The notes: generated from the letters alone by a model not told the origin. A DNA stretch of 42,304 nt from Gallionellales bacterium RIFCSPLOWO2_02_FULL_59_110 (GCA_001801215.1 MGXA01000071.1:1-42304), one strand, 5' to 3'; counted from the first letter of the stretch, positions 1-9,863 are shown. Numbers and translations are program-made.

Positions 1-93
1 ATGTCATTCCGCACATTCCTGAAATCGCTCACAGTACAGATTTGCAGCTTGGCCTGCCAGCGCATGAGCATGGCAATGGAGAGCATGCAATGA
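1..93 (+). other. Short open frame at window edge, unassigned
   Basis: A frame of 30 codons begins with ATG at base 1 and ends with TGA at 91-93. It may be the 3' end of a longer gene that starts before the window, or chance. The peptide is rich in Met, Ser and Leu and shows no motif I recognise. Nothing else between here and the glnE stop at 386 looks like a gene. Confidence 0.15.
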
Positions 94-248
94 GCATCCC
101 CTTATAACTGCAATGCTGTTCAGAAAAAGACAAATGGTGATTCCTCCTCAATGTGCTTTTGGAAAACTCAAACGCGACAACCTTGACGCGATTATCGGGT
201 GGCATCCGTTAGGCCCCCATCGGACGCCTGCCCTGCGCCGCCGATGCC

Positions 249-277
249 GATTCCCCCGCGTTCGCGGGGATAGGCCC
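249..277 (+). repeat. Orphan palindromic sequence resembling a type I-E CRISPR repeat
   Basis: This 29-mer has a CCCCGCG/CGCGGGG stem with a two-base loop and ends GGGGATAGGCCC. Position by position it matches the E. coli type I-E repeat at 21 of 29 bases (compared from memory). Only one copy is present, and no second copy lies one spacer away on either side, so it is not an array. The alternative is a member of the common CCGCCTTCGCGGGGAT palindrome family, which also occurs at 39051-39070. Confidence 0.3.
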
Positions 278-348
278 GATGGCTTACACTGTGCGTAGCG
301 ATCGGAAAAGCAATTTTTCCGGGTTCGCACAAAGTTTGTTTTTTTAAC

Positions 349-384
349 GTTGCAAGTCGGAATGTTGTGGGTGAGGATTGAAAC
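349..384 (+). repeat. Orphan 36-mer with CRISPR-repeat-like ends
   Basis: The 36 bases start GTTGCAA and end GAGGATTGAAAC, the ends typical of a large class of 36-37 base CRISPR repeats. It lies directly before the glnE stop codon (386-388), and a T-rich run precedes it (about 334-345). No second copy exists in the window, so it is at most an orphan or relic. Confidence 0.2.
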
Positions 385-385
385 C

Positions 386-3109
386 TCAAGCCTTTTCGAA
401 AAGCGCTTCCCACAGCTTGCGGCACGCGCCGACTTCGATCTGGCCGGGTTCGGCTCGGCACGGCGACTGGTTGTTAAGCTGCATGCGGTGCTGTGCCTGG
501 CGCAGGGCGCGATAAAGTGCGCGGGTCTGTTCGGCAAGAGCGACGGGGATCAGGCCGAGTTCGCCCGCCAGTTTGAGCAAAGCCAGATTGCCGATATTGC
601 CGGTCAGTTGCGGGTGCTGGTGGGCGTAGGCGAGCACGATGTATTGCACCATGAATTCGATGTCCACCATGCCGCCCCGGTCATGTTTGAGGTCGAACAG
701 GCCGCTGGCGTTGGGGTGGCCGTCGAGCATTTTCTGGCGCATCGCCAGGATTTCTGTGCGCAAGGCGGGCAGGTCGCGCGGCTGGCACAGCACTTCCTTG
801 CGGATGTTTTCGAAGGCGGCGCCGACTCCGGCATCTCCGGCGCTGAAGCGCGCGCGCGTCAGGGCCTGATGCTCCCACACCCACGCGCTTTGCCGCTGGT
901 ATTCGGCAAACGCGCCGACCGTGCTCACCAGAAGGCCGCTCGCGCCGTTCGGGCGTAGGCGCAGGTCGGTTTCATAGAGGCGGCCGGAAGAGGTGTAGCT
1001 GCTCAGCATGGTGTTGATGCGCTGCCCCAGCCGCGCGTAGTTTTCCTGCGCATCGGGGTGGTCGTCATCGTAGAGGAAAATCAGGTCGAGGTCGGAGGCG
1101 TAGCTCAGTTCCTTGCCGCCCAGCTTGCCATACGCGATGACGGCGAATTTTGGCTCGTCGCAATGCCGCTTGCGTGCTGCCGCCCAGCTCAGCCTCAGCA
1201 CATGGCGCAGCAGCAGGTCGGCGAGGTCGCTCAGGTGGTCGCTGAGTTTTTCCAGCGGCAGCAGGCCTTGCAGATCCATCGCCAGCAACTGGAATGTTTG
1301 TTCCTGCTGGACGAGGCGCAGCATGTCGAGTTGCCGTTCGGCATCCCCGGCGCAGTCGTCCAGGCGGCGATGCAAATCGCGGTCAAGCTGCTGCCACTGG
1401 GGCGGCTGGTATATCTCGCGCGCGCCCAGCAAGCCGTCGAGCAGCGCCGGATGCTGGGTCATGTAGTCGCCCGCCCAACTGCTGGCGGAGAGCAGTTTGG
1501 CCAGGCGCTGCATGGCCTGCGGATACTCGGCGAGGAAGGCGAGGTAGGCGGCGCGGCGGCTGATGCCTTCCAGCAGGACGAGCAGCCTGGCCAGCGTCTC
1601 GTCCGGGTTGGGTTGTTGCGCGCTCAGGGCGGCGAATTGCGGGATCAGCTTGTCCAGGCGCTGCCTGCTGAGTTCCGGCAATTGCCGGTAGCGGCTGCCG
1701 TCGTGCAGTTGCAGCAGGCGTTGCGCGGTGTCGTTTGCCGCGCGGTAACCGAGTTTTTCGAGGCGGGGTTGCAATTCTTCGGCGGTCATTCCTTCGTGCC
1801 AGAGTTGCCCGTCGTCCGGCCCTTCTTCATGCGCGCCGAAAATCTGTTCGAACTGTTGGTTGACCAGCATGCGATGGCGGTCGAGATCATTCAGCAGCGC
1901 GGCGTAATCCGCATAGCCCATCGCATCGGCGATGATTTCCCGGTCTTCTGTTTTTTCCGGCAGTTCCTGGGTTTGCTGGTCGTCCAGGTATTGCAGGCGG
2001 TGCTCGAGGTTGCGCAGGAACACATAAGCCGCATCCAGATCGGCGGCGGCGGGCGCGGGCAACTGGCCGTTTGTTGCGAGCTGTTGCAGCGCCGACTGGG
2101 TGGGCCGGATGCGCAACTGGGCATCGCGCCCGCCGCGTATCAACTGAAATACCTGCGCGGTGAATTCGATCTCGCGGATGCCGCCCGGCCCGAGTTTGAT
2201 GTTGTCGAGAAGATCGCGGCGCCGCACTTCCTGGCGGATTTGCGCGTGCAGCTTGCGCATCGAATCGATCGCGCCGAAGTCGAGATATTTGCGGAACACG
2301 AACGGCTGTGCGAGTTGCATCAATTCTGTGGTTTGCGGGCAGTCAGCAGGAGAAATCACCCGCGCCTTGATCCACGCGTAGCGCTCCCATTCGCGCCCCT
2401 GGCTGACCAGGTATTCTTCCAGCGCGGCGAAGCTCGCCACCAGCGGGCCGCTGTCGCCGTAAGGGCGCAGCCGCATGTCCACGCGGAACACATAGCCGTC
2501 GCCGGTCGGGTCGCCGATCATGGCGATCAGGCGGCGTCCCAGCCGCGTGAAGAACTCGTGGTTGCTCAACCGGCGCGGCCCGTCCGTTTCGCCGTCTTCC
2601 GGGTAGACGAAAATCAGGTCGATATCGGAAGAGACATTCAGTTCGCCGCCGCCCAGCTTGCCCATGCCGATGACCAGCAATGGCTGCGGCGCAGCGTCGG
2701 TTTCTCCCAGCGGCGTGCCGAACTGCGCCCGCAATACCTGCATCAAACACGCCTGCGCCTGCCCGACGCTTATTTCCGCCAGCGCGGTCATGGCTTGCAT
2801 GACTTCACCGAGGCCGCACAGCCCGTTGAGGTCGCGCAGGATCAGCTTCACCATCACCTGTTTGCGCAGCCTGCGCAAGGCGCGCGCCAGGCCGGCTTCG
2901 TCGTCAGGGGCGAGATTGGCTTGCCGCAGCAACTCCAGCATTTCCGCGCGGTCGCACGGCGTGGCGCAATTTTCCTGCAACCAGCTCAGCAACGGAGGGT
3001 CTATTTCCAGCGCGCGCCTAGCATAGCGGCTGCAGCGCAGGGTTTTTTGCAGCAGGCTATCGAAGGGCCTGTCCCGAACCTGGGCGGGCGGCAAGTTTGC
3101 GGTATTCAT
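386..3109 (-). CDS. glnE: Bifunctional glutamine synthetase adenylyltransferase/deadenylylase
   Basis: GlnE attaches AMP to, or removes it from, a tyrosine of glutamine synthetase and so sets its activity according to nitrogen status (family knowledge, acting with PII protein). The 907-residue product has the two expected nucleotidyltransferase halves. The N-terminal motif SSDIDLIFVYPE has its first Asp near residue 162, and the C-terminal ASDLDLIFLYDD lies near residue 673, each preceded by a GMGKLGGGELN- or YGKLGGKELS-type stretch. The length is close to the usual 900-950, so the gene appears complete. It starts with ATG at 3109 and is transcribed away from the yhdP-like gene. No gene follows it inside the window. 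Identification is firm. Confidence 0.95.
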   Translation of the reverse strand: MNTANLPPAQVRDRPFDSLLQKTLRCSRYARRALEIDPPLLSWLQENCATPCDRAEMLELLRQANLAPDDEAGLARALRRLRKQVMVKLILRDLNGLCGLGEVMQAMTALAEISVGQAQACLMQVLRAQFGTPLGETDAAPQPLLVIGMGKLGGGELNVSSDIDLIFVYPEDGETDGPRRLSNHEFFTRLGRRLIAMIGDPTGDGYVFRVDMRLRPYGDSGPLVASFAALEEYLVSQGREWERYAWIKARVISPADCPQTTELMQLAQPFVFRKYLDFGAIDSMRKLHAQIRQEVRRRDLLDNIKLGPGGIREIEFTAQVFQLIRGGRDAQLRIRPTQSALQQLATNGQLPAPAAADLDAAYVFLRNLEHRLQYLDDQQTQELPEKTEDREIIADAMGYADYAALLNDLDRHRMLVNQQFEQIFGAHEEGPDDGQLWHEGMTAEELQPRLEKLGYRAANDTAQRLLQLHDGSRYRQLPELSRQRLDKLIPQFAALSAQQPNPDETLARLLVLLEGISRRAAYLAFLAEYPQAMQRLAKLLSASSWAGDYMTQHPALLDGLLGAREIYQPPQWQQLDRDLHRRLDDCAGDAERQLDMLRLVQQEQTFQLLAMDLQGLLPLEKLSDHLSDLADLLLRHVLRLSWAAARKRHCDEPKFAVIAYGKLGGKELSYASDLDLIFLYDDDHPDAQENYARLGQRINTMLSSYTSSGRLYETDLRLRPNGASGLLVSTVGAFAEYQRQSAWVWEHQALTRARFSAGDAGVGAAFENIRKEVLCQPRDLPALRTEILAMRQKMLDGHPNASGLFDLKHDRGGMVDIEFMVQYIVLAYAHQHPQLTGNIGNLALLKLAGELGLIPVALAEQTRALYRALRQAQHRMQLNNQSPCRAEPGQIEVGACRKLWEALFEKA

Positions 3110-3162
3110 GGATAGGGCTTCAAGCTAAAATGCGCATTGTCTTATGATTGGCCGCTGGTCGC

Positions 3163-3231
3163 TAGTCGTTAGTTAATTCAACCCAAGCCGGGCCTGATAA
3201 ATTCGCAAATGCCACAACCTGCTAACGACTA
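3163..3231. repeat. Inverted repeat in the glnE/yhdP divergent spacer
   Basis: TAGTCGTTAG at 3163-3172 is the reverse complement of CTAACGACTA at 3222-3231. The arms are 10 bp and the separation about 49 bp. It lies between the two divergent start codons and could be an operator or a repeat relic; the sequence does not decide. Confidence 0.35.
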
Positions 3232-3250
3232 ACGGCTAATTACAGATTCG

Positions 3251-6200
3251 ATGCTGAACTCTCTCACCCTCCGCATATTCTGGCACAGCCTGAACTGGCT
3301 GACACGGTCGGCTATTATCGTGTTGGTGGCCGGGGTAGCAGTGGCGGCGCTGTCGATCCTGACGTTGCGTTACTGGCTGTTGCCGAATATCGAGCAATAT
3401 CACGAGCGGATCGTTGTTTCGCTGGCGGGCGCAATCGGCAATCCGGTCAGGATAGGCAAGATCGAGGGCGACTGGCAGGGTTTGCAGCCGCGCCTGAATT
3501 TTACCGATGTGCATATCCTGGATCGGCAGCACCAACCGGCGCTGGTGTTGCAGCGCATCGAAGGCAGCATATCGTGGATGTCGCTGTTCGCCGCTGAGCT
3601 GTGGCTGGCCAGCCTGGAAATCGACAGGCCGGAATTGCTGATACGCCGCGATGCGCAGGGGCAAATTTATCTCGGCGGGATCGCGCTCTCGCGGCAAGAA
3701 AGCGACAACGATCTGGCCAACTGGCTGCTGCACCAGACGCGCATGGTGGTGCGCGATGCGCTTATTGTCTGGGTGGACGAACAGCGCGATGCGCCGCCGC
3801 TGGTGCTGCAACGGGTCAATTTGCGTATCGAGAGCCGATTCGGCCATCATCGCTTCGCCTTGCGTGCCGTGCCGCCGGAAGAACTGGCGACCCCGCTGGA
3901 CTTGCGCGGCGATTTTCGCGGTGCGAGTTTCGATGATTTGAGGGCTTGGCGCGGCCAGATATTTACCCAGATGGATTACACCGACGTGACGGCTTGGCGT
4001 CACTGGCTGGATATGCCCGGCGAATTCAGTCGGGGGCGCGGCGCGCTGCGTGGCTGGCTGAATGTCGAAGGCGGCAAGGTGGTTGGGGTTACCGCCGATC
4101 TGGACCTGCGCGATGTGGCGACCCGGCTGGCCGAGGACGTGCCGGAGATGGTGTTGCTCAATTTGCGCGGTCGCGCGGCGTGGAAAGGCGCGGCTGGCGA
4201 TCTGGAGATATCCACGCGGCATCTGGCGTTGCGCTTGCAGAACGGCATCGAACTGCAACCGACGGATTTTTATTACCGCAGCGCAAAGGCCGCCGCCGGG
4301 CAACTGGCGAAAGGCGAGTTGCGCGCCAACCTGCTGCAACTGGAAGTTCTCTCGGGACTGGCCAATTTCCTACCGCTGGAAGCCGGGCTGCGCGCCAAAC
4401 TGGATGCGTATGCGCCTAGGGGGAGAGTGTCCAACCTGAACGCGCAATGGCAGGGCGCTCCGGAAAAGCCGGACAGATATAAAATCAAGGGGCAGTTTAA
4501 AAATCTCGCGCTGCGCCAGGTCGGCAACATGCCCGGCTTCTCCGGCTTGTCGCTGGACTTGGACGGCAGCGAGGAGCAGGGCAGGCTGAATATCGATGCG
4601 CGCCGGACCATCGTGGATGCGCCGGGGGCGATGCGCGAACCGCTGCATTTCGCCACCTTGACCGGGCAGGCCGGCTGGCAGCGCAAAGGCGGCGAATGGT
4701 TGGTCAGGGTGGATAATATTGCCGTCGCCAACGCCGATCTGGCGGGCAATCTGTTCGGCAGCTACCAGACCAGGGCCGGAACGCCGGGCGTGCTGGACCT
4801 GACCGTCAACCTGACGCGCGGCGATGTCCGGCGCGCCGCCCGCTACACTCCGCTGGTTGCGCTGGACCGCGAAGACAACGACTGGCTGAACGGCGCCATG
4901 CTGGCGGGGCATACCGAAGATTTCCGCGTGCGCGTCAAGGGCAACCTTGGCGACTTTCCCCTGAAAGGAGGGGAGCAGGATGCGCTGCTGGAGGTCGGCG
5001 GCCATGCGCGGGATGTCGTCATGGAATTCGACAAGGACTGGCCGCGCATCGAAAACATATCCGGCGAATTCTGGATACGCGGCAACAGGATGGAGGTGAA
5101 GGTGCCCTCTGCGACCATGCTGGATGCGCGTTTGCAGAACGTCACCGTCACCATCGCGAATTTGCTGAGCAAGGATCTGCCGCTGGGAATCAAGGGCAGT
5201 GCGTCGGGCGCGAGCAATACCTTTTTGCAGTTTATCCAGCAGAGCCCGGTGCGCGGTTATATAGACGAGTTCACCGACGGTATGAGCGCCACCGGCAACG
5301 GCAATCTGGAGCTGGTTACGCTTATCCCGTTGCGGGGCGATAAACCGGTGAAGGTATCCGGTACTTTCCGCGTGCCGGGCAACGATATCGATCTGGGCGA
5401 AGGCGCACCGCTGTTGCGCAACGCGCGCGGCGAGTTGTCGTTCACCGAGTCGGGCATGCAGGCCGAAGGCGTAACGGCGCAAATCCTCGGCGGGACAGCC
5501 AGTATCGATGTGCGGACGGCGGCGGGTGGGGTGGTGCATGCCACTGCGCGCGGGCGCAGCAACCTCGATGCGTTGCGCAAGATCAACCCGCACCCGCTGC
5601 TGGATCATCTGCATGGCGGCGCGGAATGGGATGCCGACATCACCGTGGTGAAAAAATCCGCGCAGTTGACTATCAGCTCCAGTTTGCAGGGACTCGGTTC
5701 CGATCTTCCGCAGCCTTTCGCCAAGCAGGCCAACAAGGCGATGCCGCTGCGTCTGGAAAAGAGAGAAGTTACCGGCGGGCAGGATGTCCTGACCATGCAA
5801 CTTGGCGGGCTGCTCAATGCGAGGATGGCGCGGCGCGAAGAAAATGGCGCGATGGCCGTCAAGCGCGGCGTCGTCAATTTTGTGGGGGCGAGCGGCTCCG
5901 CCGGAGAGGGAGATCCCGGCGTTTGGGGCAAGTGGCCGGAAAAAGACGGGATATGGCTGACCGGCACGCTGCCGGTATTATCCTTGCAGGGGTGGGGCGA
6001 CCTGCTGGGTGCGGCGGGTGACGGCTTATCTGTCGCAGGCGCAAATCTGGTGATCGGCAAAGCGAGCGGATTCGGCATGGAGATCGACGCCTTGAGCGTC
6101 GAGGCCGGCAAACGCGGCGACGGATTTTTTGCCAAATTGTCCAGCAAGGCATTGAACGGCGAAGTGGATTGGCAACCGCGCGGAGAAGGCAAACTGACGG

Positions 6201-7132
6201 CGCGCCTGAAAAATCTGTTCTGGCGGCGCGACGCGGCTGCGGCGCAACAGGATCAATCGGGTTTTGATAAAGATGCATCCCTCTCTCCGGACAAACTGCC
6301 CGCACTACAAGTTTCCATCGAGAATTTTCAAATGGGCGGCAAGGAGGTCGGGCGGCTCGAACTGGTGGGGCATCCCGACGGCAAGGAATGGCGGATGCGC
6401 CGCTTGAACATCGTCAATCCGGACGGCAGCCTGGCCGGAGACGGGGTGTGGCGCAGCGGATCGGGCGGCACGCAGACCCAGGTCAATCTGTTGCTGCAAA
6501 TCAGTGATGCCGGAAAAATCCTGGCGCGTTCCGGTTACCCGAATACAGTCAAGCACGGCAGCGGCAAGCTGGCGGCGGATTTGTCATGGGAAGGGTCGCC
6601 GGACGAATTCAATTACGCCACTTTGACTGGCGCGCTCAAGCTCGATACCGGCAAAGGGCAGTTTCTCAAGATGGATCCGGGCGCCGGCAAGCTGCTCAGT
6701 ATTCTCAGTTTGCAGGCCTTGCCCAAACGCATCACGCTGGATTTTACCGACGTGTTCAGCGAGGGTTTTCAATTCGACCATATCGGTGGCGATGCGGCGG
6801 TCAAAAAAGGCGTAATCGATACGCAGGATTTGCATATCGACGGCTCGTCCGCGAAAGTGACCATGAAGGGCAACGTCGACCTGAACAGCGAAACTCAGGA
6901 TTTGCGCGTGAGAGTCTTGCCCAAGCTGGGGGACAGTGTTTCGTTGCTCGGCGCATTTGCCGCCGGCCCGGTAATCGGCATCGGCTCGCTGCTCATCAGC
7001 AAGGTATTGGGCAATCCGCTCGATAAGCTGGTGTCGTTCGAATACAATATCAGCGGCGCCTGGAGCGATCCGCAGGTGGTCAAGGTCGGCCACGCTACGG
7101 TTGACCGGAATGAAATAGAATCAAGTAAATGA
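3251..7132 (+). CDS. YhdP family AsmA-like envelope protein (TIGR02099 type)
   Basis: A very large protein of 1293 residues. It has one N-terminal membrane segment (about residues 15-40, the hydrophobic run ending ILTLRYWLLPN), followed by a long periplasmic part of beta-rich repeats. AsmA-like C-terminal features are visible from about residue 1090 (GTGKGQFLKMDPGAGKLLSI type, then DFTDVFSEGFQFDHIGG). Proteins of this family are thought to bridge the periplasm and move phospholipids to the outer membrane, as E. coli YhdP does (established for E. coli, inferred here). The start is ATG at 3251 without a strong ribosome-binding site. The next gene begins 11 bases after its stop, so yhdP-nit-tldD probably form one operon. 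Confidence 0.85.
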   Translation: MLNSLTLRIFWHSLNWLTRSAIIVLVAGVAVAALSILTLRYWLLPNIEQYHERIVVSLAGAIGNPVRIGKIEGDWQGLQPRLNFTDVHILDRQHQPALVLQRIEGSISWMSLFAAELWLASLEIDRPELLIRRDAQGQIYLGGIALSRQESDNDLANWLLHQTRMVVRDALIVWVDEQRDAPPLVLQRVNLRIESRFGHHRFALRAVPPEELATPLDLRGDFRGASFDDLRAWRGQIFTQMDYTDVTAWRHWLDMPGEFSRGRGALRGWLNVEGGKVVGVTADLDLRDVATRLAEDVPEMVLLNLRGRAAWKGAAGDLEISTRHLALRLQNGIELQPTDFYYRSAKAAAGQLAKGELRANLLQLEVLSGLANFLPLEAGLRAKLDAYAPRGRVSNLNAQWQGAPEKPDRYKIKGQFKNLALRQVGNMPGFSGLSLDLDGSEEQGRLNIDARRTIVDAPGAMREPLHFATLTGQAGWQRKGGEWLVRVDNIAVANADLAGNLFGSYQTRAGTPGVLDLTVNLTRGDVRRAARYTPLVALDREDNDWLNGAMLAGHTEDFRVRVKGNLGDFPLKGGEQDALLEVGGHARDVVMEFDKDWPRIENISGEFWIRGNRMEVKVPSATMLDARLQNVTVTIANLLSKDLPLGIKGSASGASNTFLQFIQQSPVRGYIDEFTDGMSATGNGNLELVTLIPLRGDKPVKVSGTFRVPGNDIDLGEGAPLLRNARGELSFTESGMQAEGVTAQILGGTASIDVRTAAGGVVHATARGRSNLDALRKINPHPLLDHLHGGAEWDADITVVKKSAQLTISSSLQGLGSDLPQPFAKQANKAMPLRLEKREVTGGQDVLTMQLGGLLNARMARREENGAMAVKRGVVNFVGASGSAGEGDPGVWGKWPEKDGIWLTGTLPVLSLQGWGDLLGAAGDGLSVAGANLVIGKASGFGMEIDALSVEAGKRGDGFFAKLSSKALNGEVDWQPRGEGKLTARLKNLFWRRDAAAAQQDQSGFDKDASLSPDKLPALQVSIENFQMGGKEVGRLELVGHPDGKEWRMRRLNIVNPDGSLAGDGVWRSGSGGTQTQVNLLLQISDAGKILARSGYPNTVKHGSGKLAADLSWEGSPDEFNYATLTGALKLDTGKGQFLKMDPGAGKLLSILSLQALPKRITLDFTDVFSEGFQFDHIGGDAAVKKGVIDTQDLHIDGSSAKVTMKGNVDLNSETQDLRVRVLPKLGDSVSLLGAFAAGPVIGIGSLLISKVLGNPLDKLVSFEYNISGAWSDPQVVKVGHATVDRNEIESSK

Positions 7133-7143
7133 GAAAGTGAACC

Positions 7144-7992
7144 ATGTCAGAAGGCAGTTCTATGCAGCAAAGCAGCACCGCGCAATCGGGTACTTTCAAG
7201 GTGGCCGCCATCCAGATGGCTTCCGGGCCGAACGTGACGGGTAATTTGAACGAGGCGCGCCGTCTCATCGCCAACGCCTCCGAGCAGGGTGCGCGACTGG
7301 TGGTATTGCCGGAATTTTTCGCCATTATGGGCATGTCCGAGCAGGACAAAGTCGTGGCGCGCGAGCAACCGGGGCAAGGGCCGATCCAGTCGTTCCTCAG
7401 CGAAACCGCACGCCGACACAAGGTCTGGCTGGTGGGCGGATCGATCCCGCTCGCAGCCAGCGCGCCGGACAAGGTGTTGAACAGTTGCCTGGTGTATGAC
7501 GAGCGGGGCGAGCAGGTGGCGCGCTACGACAAAATCCACCTGTTCAACTTGGAGTTGGGCAACGAGCGCTACGACGAAGCCAGAACCATCGAGCCGGGTA
7601 GCCAGGTGGTGGTGGTGGACAGCCCGTTCGGGCGCATCGGCCTGGCGGTGTGCTACGACCTGCGCTTCCCCGAGCTGTTCCGCGCGATGAAAGATGTGAA
7701 CATTATCGTGCTGCCCGCCGCGTTCACCGAGATAACCGGCAAGATGCACTGGGAAGTGCTGGTGCGCGCGCGCGCCGTGGAAAACCTGGCCTATGTGGTC
7801 GCTGCCGCGCAAGGCGGCTATCACGTCAGCGGGCGCGAGACGCACGGCAACAGCATGATCGTCGGGCCGTGGGGGCGGGTGCTGGATCGCCTGCCGCGCG
7901 GCTCGGGCGTGGTGATCGCGGAAGTGAACCCGTCCTACCAGGCCAGTCTGCGCGCCAGCCTTCCAGCGCTGGCGCATCGCGTTTTATTTTAG
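7144..7992 (+). CDS. Carbon-nitrogen hydrolase, Nit1/deaminated-glutathione amidase-like
   Basis: The 282-residue protein is of the nitrilase superfamily. The catalytic triad can be read as Glu57 (LPEFF), Lys130 (YDKIHLF) and Cys170 (VCYDLRFPE). The last motif, with HLFN and the KMHWEVLVRARAVEN stretch, is characteristic of the Nit1/NitFhit branch, which hydrolyses the amide of deaminated glutathione as metabolite repair. The substrate is inferred from the family. The start is taken as ATG 7144; an alternative ATG lies at 7165. The gene is 11 bases after the yhdP-like gene and is followed by tldD after a 145-base spacer holding an inverted repeat. This order is common in betaproteobacteria. 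Confidence 0.88.
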   Translation: MSEGSSMQQSSTAQSGTFKVAAIQMASGPNVTGNLNEARRLIANASEQGARLVVLPEFFAIMGMSEQDKVVAREQPGQGPIQSFLSETARRHKVWLVGGSIPLAASAPDKVLNSCLVYDERGEQVARYDKIHLFNLELGNERYDEARTIEPGSQVVVVDSPFGRIGLAVCYDLRFPELFRAMKDVNIIVLPAAFTEITGKMHWEVLVRARAVENLAYVVAAAQGGYHVSGRETHGNSMIVGPWGRVLDRLPRGSGVVIAEVNPSYQASLRASLPALAHRVLF

Positions 7993-8002
7993 CGGAAATG
8001 AG

Positions 8003-8103
8003 AGAAGGGGAAAGGGAGAAGGGATCGCGGCTTTGCCGCTCAAGGGTAAAGACGGGGGCTACCGCTGTTTTTACCCTTATCCCTTCCCCCTTATCCCTTC
8101 CCA
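8003..8103. repeat. Imperfect long inverted repeat between nit and tldD
   Basis: The left arm is purine-rich (GAAGGGGAAAGGGAGAAGGG, from 8004). The right arm (8081-8103) repeats CCCTTCCC-type blocks complementary to it. Inside are AAGGGTAAA/TTTACCCTT arms (8042-8050 and 8070-8078) and a small GCGGC-TTT-GCCGC hairpin (8027-8039). The transcript of the operon could fold here. It may be a processing or attenuation structure, or a family of dispersed palindromes. Confidence 0.5.
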
Positions 8104-8137
8104 TCCTCGAACCTAGATCGGCACTCAACCTTTGACA

Positions 8138-9592
8138 ATGGCTTCCATGCAACCTTACGACACGCTCTTCGCCACCGCGCAGCAGACGCTGCTGGCCCCG
8201 CAATCCATCGAGACGCAGCAGATCGAGCAGGTGTTCGCCAGCATGATGGCGCACCGCCTCGATTACGCCGACCTGTATTTCCAGTACAGCCGCGCCGAGA
8301 GCTGGTCGCTGGAAGAGGGCATCGTCAAGTCCGGCAGCTTCAACATCGACCAGGGCGTCGGGGTGCGCGCGGTAAGCGGCGAAAAAACCGCCTTCGCCTA
8401 TTCCGACGACATCAGCCTGAACGCGCTGGAAAGCGCGGCGCAGGCGACGCGCGCGATTGCCAAGCAGGGCGGCGAGCAGACCGTGCCGATGCTGTATCAC
8501 GGTTCGCGGCGCGAAATCTACCTGCCGCACGACCCGATTGCCAGCCTCAAGGATGCCGACAAGGTCGCGCTGCTGGAACGCCTCGAAGGCTACGCGCGCG
8601 CGCTCGACCCGCGCGTGGTGCAGGTGATGGCGGGGCTGGCGGGCGAATATGAAGTGGTGATGGTGGCGCGCAGCGACGGCCTGATGAACGCCGACATCCG
8701 CCCGCTGGTGCGTCTGTCGCTGCAAGTGATCGTCGAAAGCAACGGCAAGCGCGAACAGGGTTCTGCAGGCGGCGGCGGGCGTTTCGATTACTGTTATTTC
8801 GACGATGCGATGCTGCACAAATACGCCGCGCTGGCGGTGCACCAGGCGGTGACCAACCTCGACGCCGCGCCCGCCCCGGCGGGCAACATGACCGTGGTGC
8901 TGGGCAACGGCTGGCCGGGCATCCTGCTGCACGAAGCGATCGGCCACGGGCTGGAGGGCGACTTCAACCGCAAGGGCAGCTCGGCGTTTTCCGGGCGCGT
9001 CGGCGAACGTGTCGCGGCGCAGGGCGTGACCGTGGTGGACGACGGCACGTTGGCGCGTCGGCGCGGCTCGCTGCAAATGGACGACGAAGGCAACCCCGCG
9101 CAATGCACCACGCTGATCGAGAACGGCATCCTCAAGGGTTACTTGCAGGATAGCCTGAATGCGCGGCTGATGGGTGTGCCGCTCACCGGCAACGCGCGCC
9201 GCGAGTCTTATGCGCACCTGCCGATGCCGCGCATGACCAACACCTACATGCTCAACGGCGACAAAGACCCGCAGGAAATCATTGCCTCAGTGCAGCACGG
9301 GCTGTATGCGGTGAATTTCGGCGGCGGCCAGGTGGACATCACCAGCGGCAAGTTCGTGTTCTCCACCGCCGAAGCCTACATGATCGAAGACGGCAAAATC
9401 ACCCACCCGGTCAAAGGCGCGACCCTGATCGGCAACGGTCCGGACGTGCTGACGCGCATCTCGATGATCGGCAACGATATGGCGCTCGACCCCGGCGTCG
9501 GCACCTGCGGCAAGGAAGGCCAGAGCGTGCCGGTTGGGGTGGGGCAGCCTACCGTGAAGATCGACGGGTTGACGGTGGGCGGAACGGCCTAA
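8138..9592 (+). CDS. tldD: Metalloprotease TldD
   Basis: A protein of 484 residues, matching the usual length of TldD. It contains the zinc-binding motif HEAIGH (His265 to His270) followed by [16 protein letters not shown], and the conserved glycine-rich C-terminal part. TldD pairs with TldE/PmbA to form a peptidase that trims peptides such as microcin precursors and CcdA (known in E. coli); no tldE is in this window. The start is taken as ATG 8138; a TTG at 8132 and an ATG at 8147 are alternatives. The last 34 bases recur in degenerate form at 14145-14178, which frames the accessory island downstream. Confidence 0.93.
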   Translation: MASMQPYDTLFATAQQTLLAPQSIETQQIEQVFASMMAHRLDYADLYFQYSRAESWSLEEGIVKSGSFNIDQGVGVRAVSGEKTAFAYSDDISLNALESAAQATRAIAKQGGEQTVPMLYHGSRREIYLPHDPIASLKDADKVALLERLEGYARALDPRVVQVMAGLAGEYEVVMVARSDGLMNADIRPLVRLSLQVIVESNGKREQGSAGGGGRFDYCYFDDAMLHKYAALAVHQAVTNLDAAPAPAGNMTVVLGNGWPGILLHEAIGHGLEGDFNRKGSSAFSGRVGERVAAQGVTVVDDGTLARRRGSLQMDDEGNPAQCTTLIENGILKGYLQDSLNARLMGVPLTGNARRESYAHLPMPRMTNTYMLNGDKDPQEIIASVQHGLYAVNFGGGQVDITSGKFVFSTAEAYMIEDGKITHPVKGATLIGNGPDVLTRISMIGNDMALDPGVGTCGKEGQSVPVGVGQPTVKIDGLTVGGTA

Positions 9593-9670
9593 ATATTGAC
9601 GCGCTGAACCGAGCCTTTCACCGCAATTTGAACGTTTTGCATTTCCTGGTTACAGGCGTAGTATTTGCGC

Positions 9671-9859
9671 ATGAAAGTGTCCGAGTTACTGCGGTTGCTG
9701 GAAAATGATAGCTGGCTCGTCGTGCGCCAGCGCGGGAGCCACCGCCAACTGCACCATGCCACCAAACCGGGTACTGTTACGGTTTCTGGCAAGCCGAGCG
9801 TGGATGTCCCTCCCGGTACATTAAACAGTGCGCTCAAACAGGCTGGGTTAAAGGAGTAA
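9671..9859 (+). CDS. hicA: HicA-type mRNA interferase toxin
   Basis: A 62-residue protein of the HicA family, a double-stranded-RNA-binding fold that cleaves mRNA. The catalytic His24 lies in the RGSHRQLHH motif, and the C-terminal VPPGTLNSALKQAG stretch is typical. The ATG at 9671 is preferred over an in-frame TTG at 9665. No Shine-Dalgarno sequence is visible. A promoter-like pair, TTGCAT (9637-9642) and TAGTAT (9659-9664) with a 16-base spacer, would give a nearly leaderless message, which is only a suggestion. The hicB ribosome-binding site overlaps the hicA stop, so the two are translationally coupled. Confidence 0.9.
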   Translation: MKVSELLRLLENDSWLVVRQRGSHRQLHHATKPGTVTVSGKPSVDVPPGTLNSALKQAGLKE

Positions 9860-9863
9860 TGAC

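Noticed and set aside
249-384. A CRISPR array at the left edge
   Set aside because: Only single, mutually different repeat-like sequences are present, with no regular spacing. Reported as orphans only.
350-958. Plus-strand frames inside glnE
   Set aside because: They are shadows of glnE on the other strand: no family motif, biased composition, no ribosome-binding site.
1058-3115. 685-residue plus-strand frame opposite glnE
   Set aside because: It is an antisense shadow caused by high GC at third codon positions. The opposite strand encodes complete GlnE with both catalytic motifs.
7826-9217. Long minus-strand frame opposite tldD
   Set aside because: Antisense shadow. The plus strand encodes TldD with HEAIGH and the full family length.
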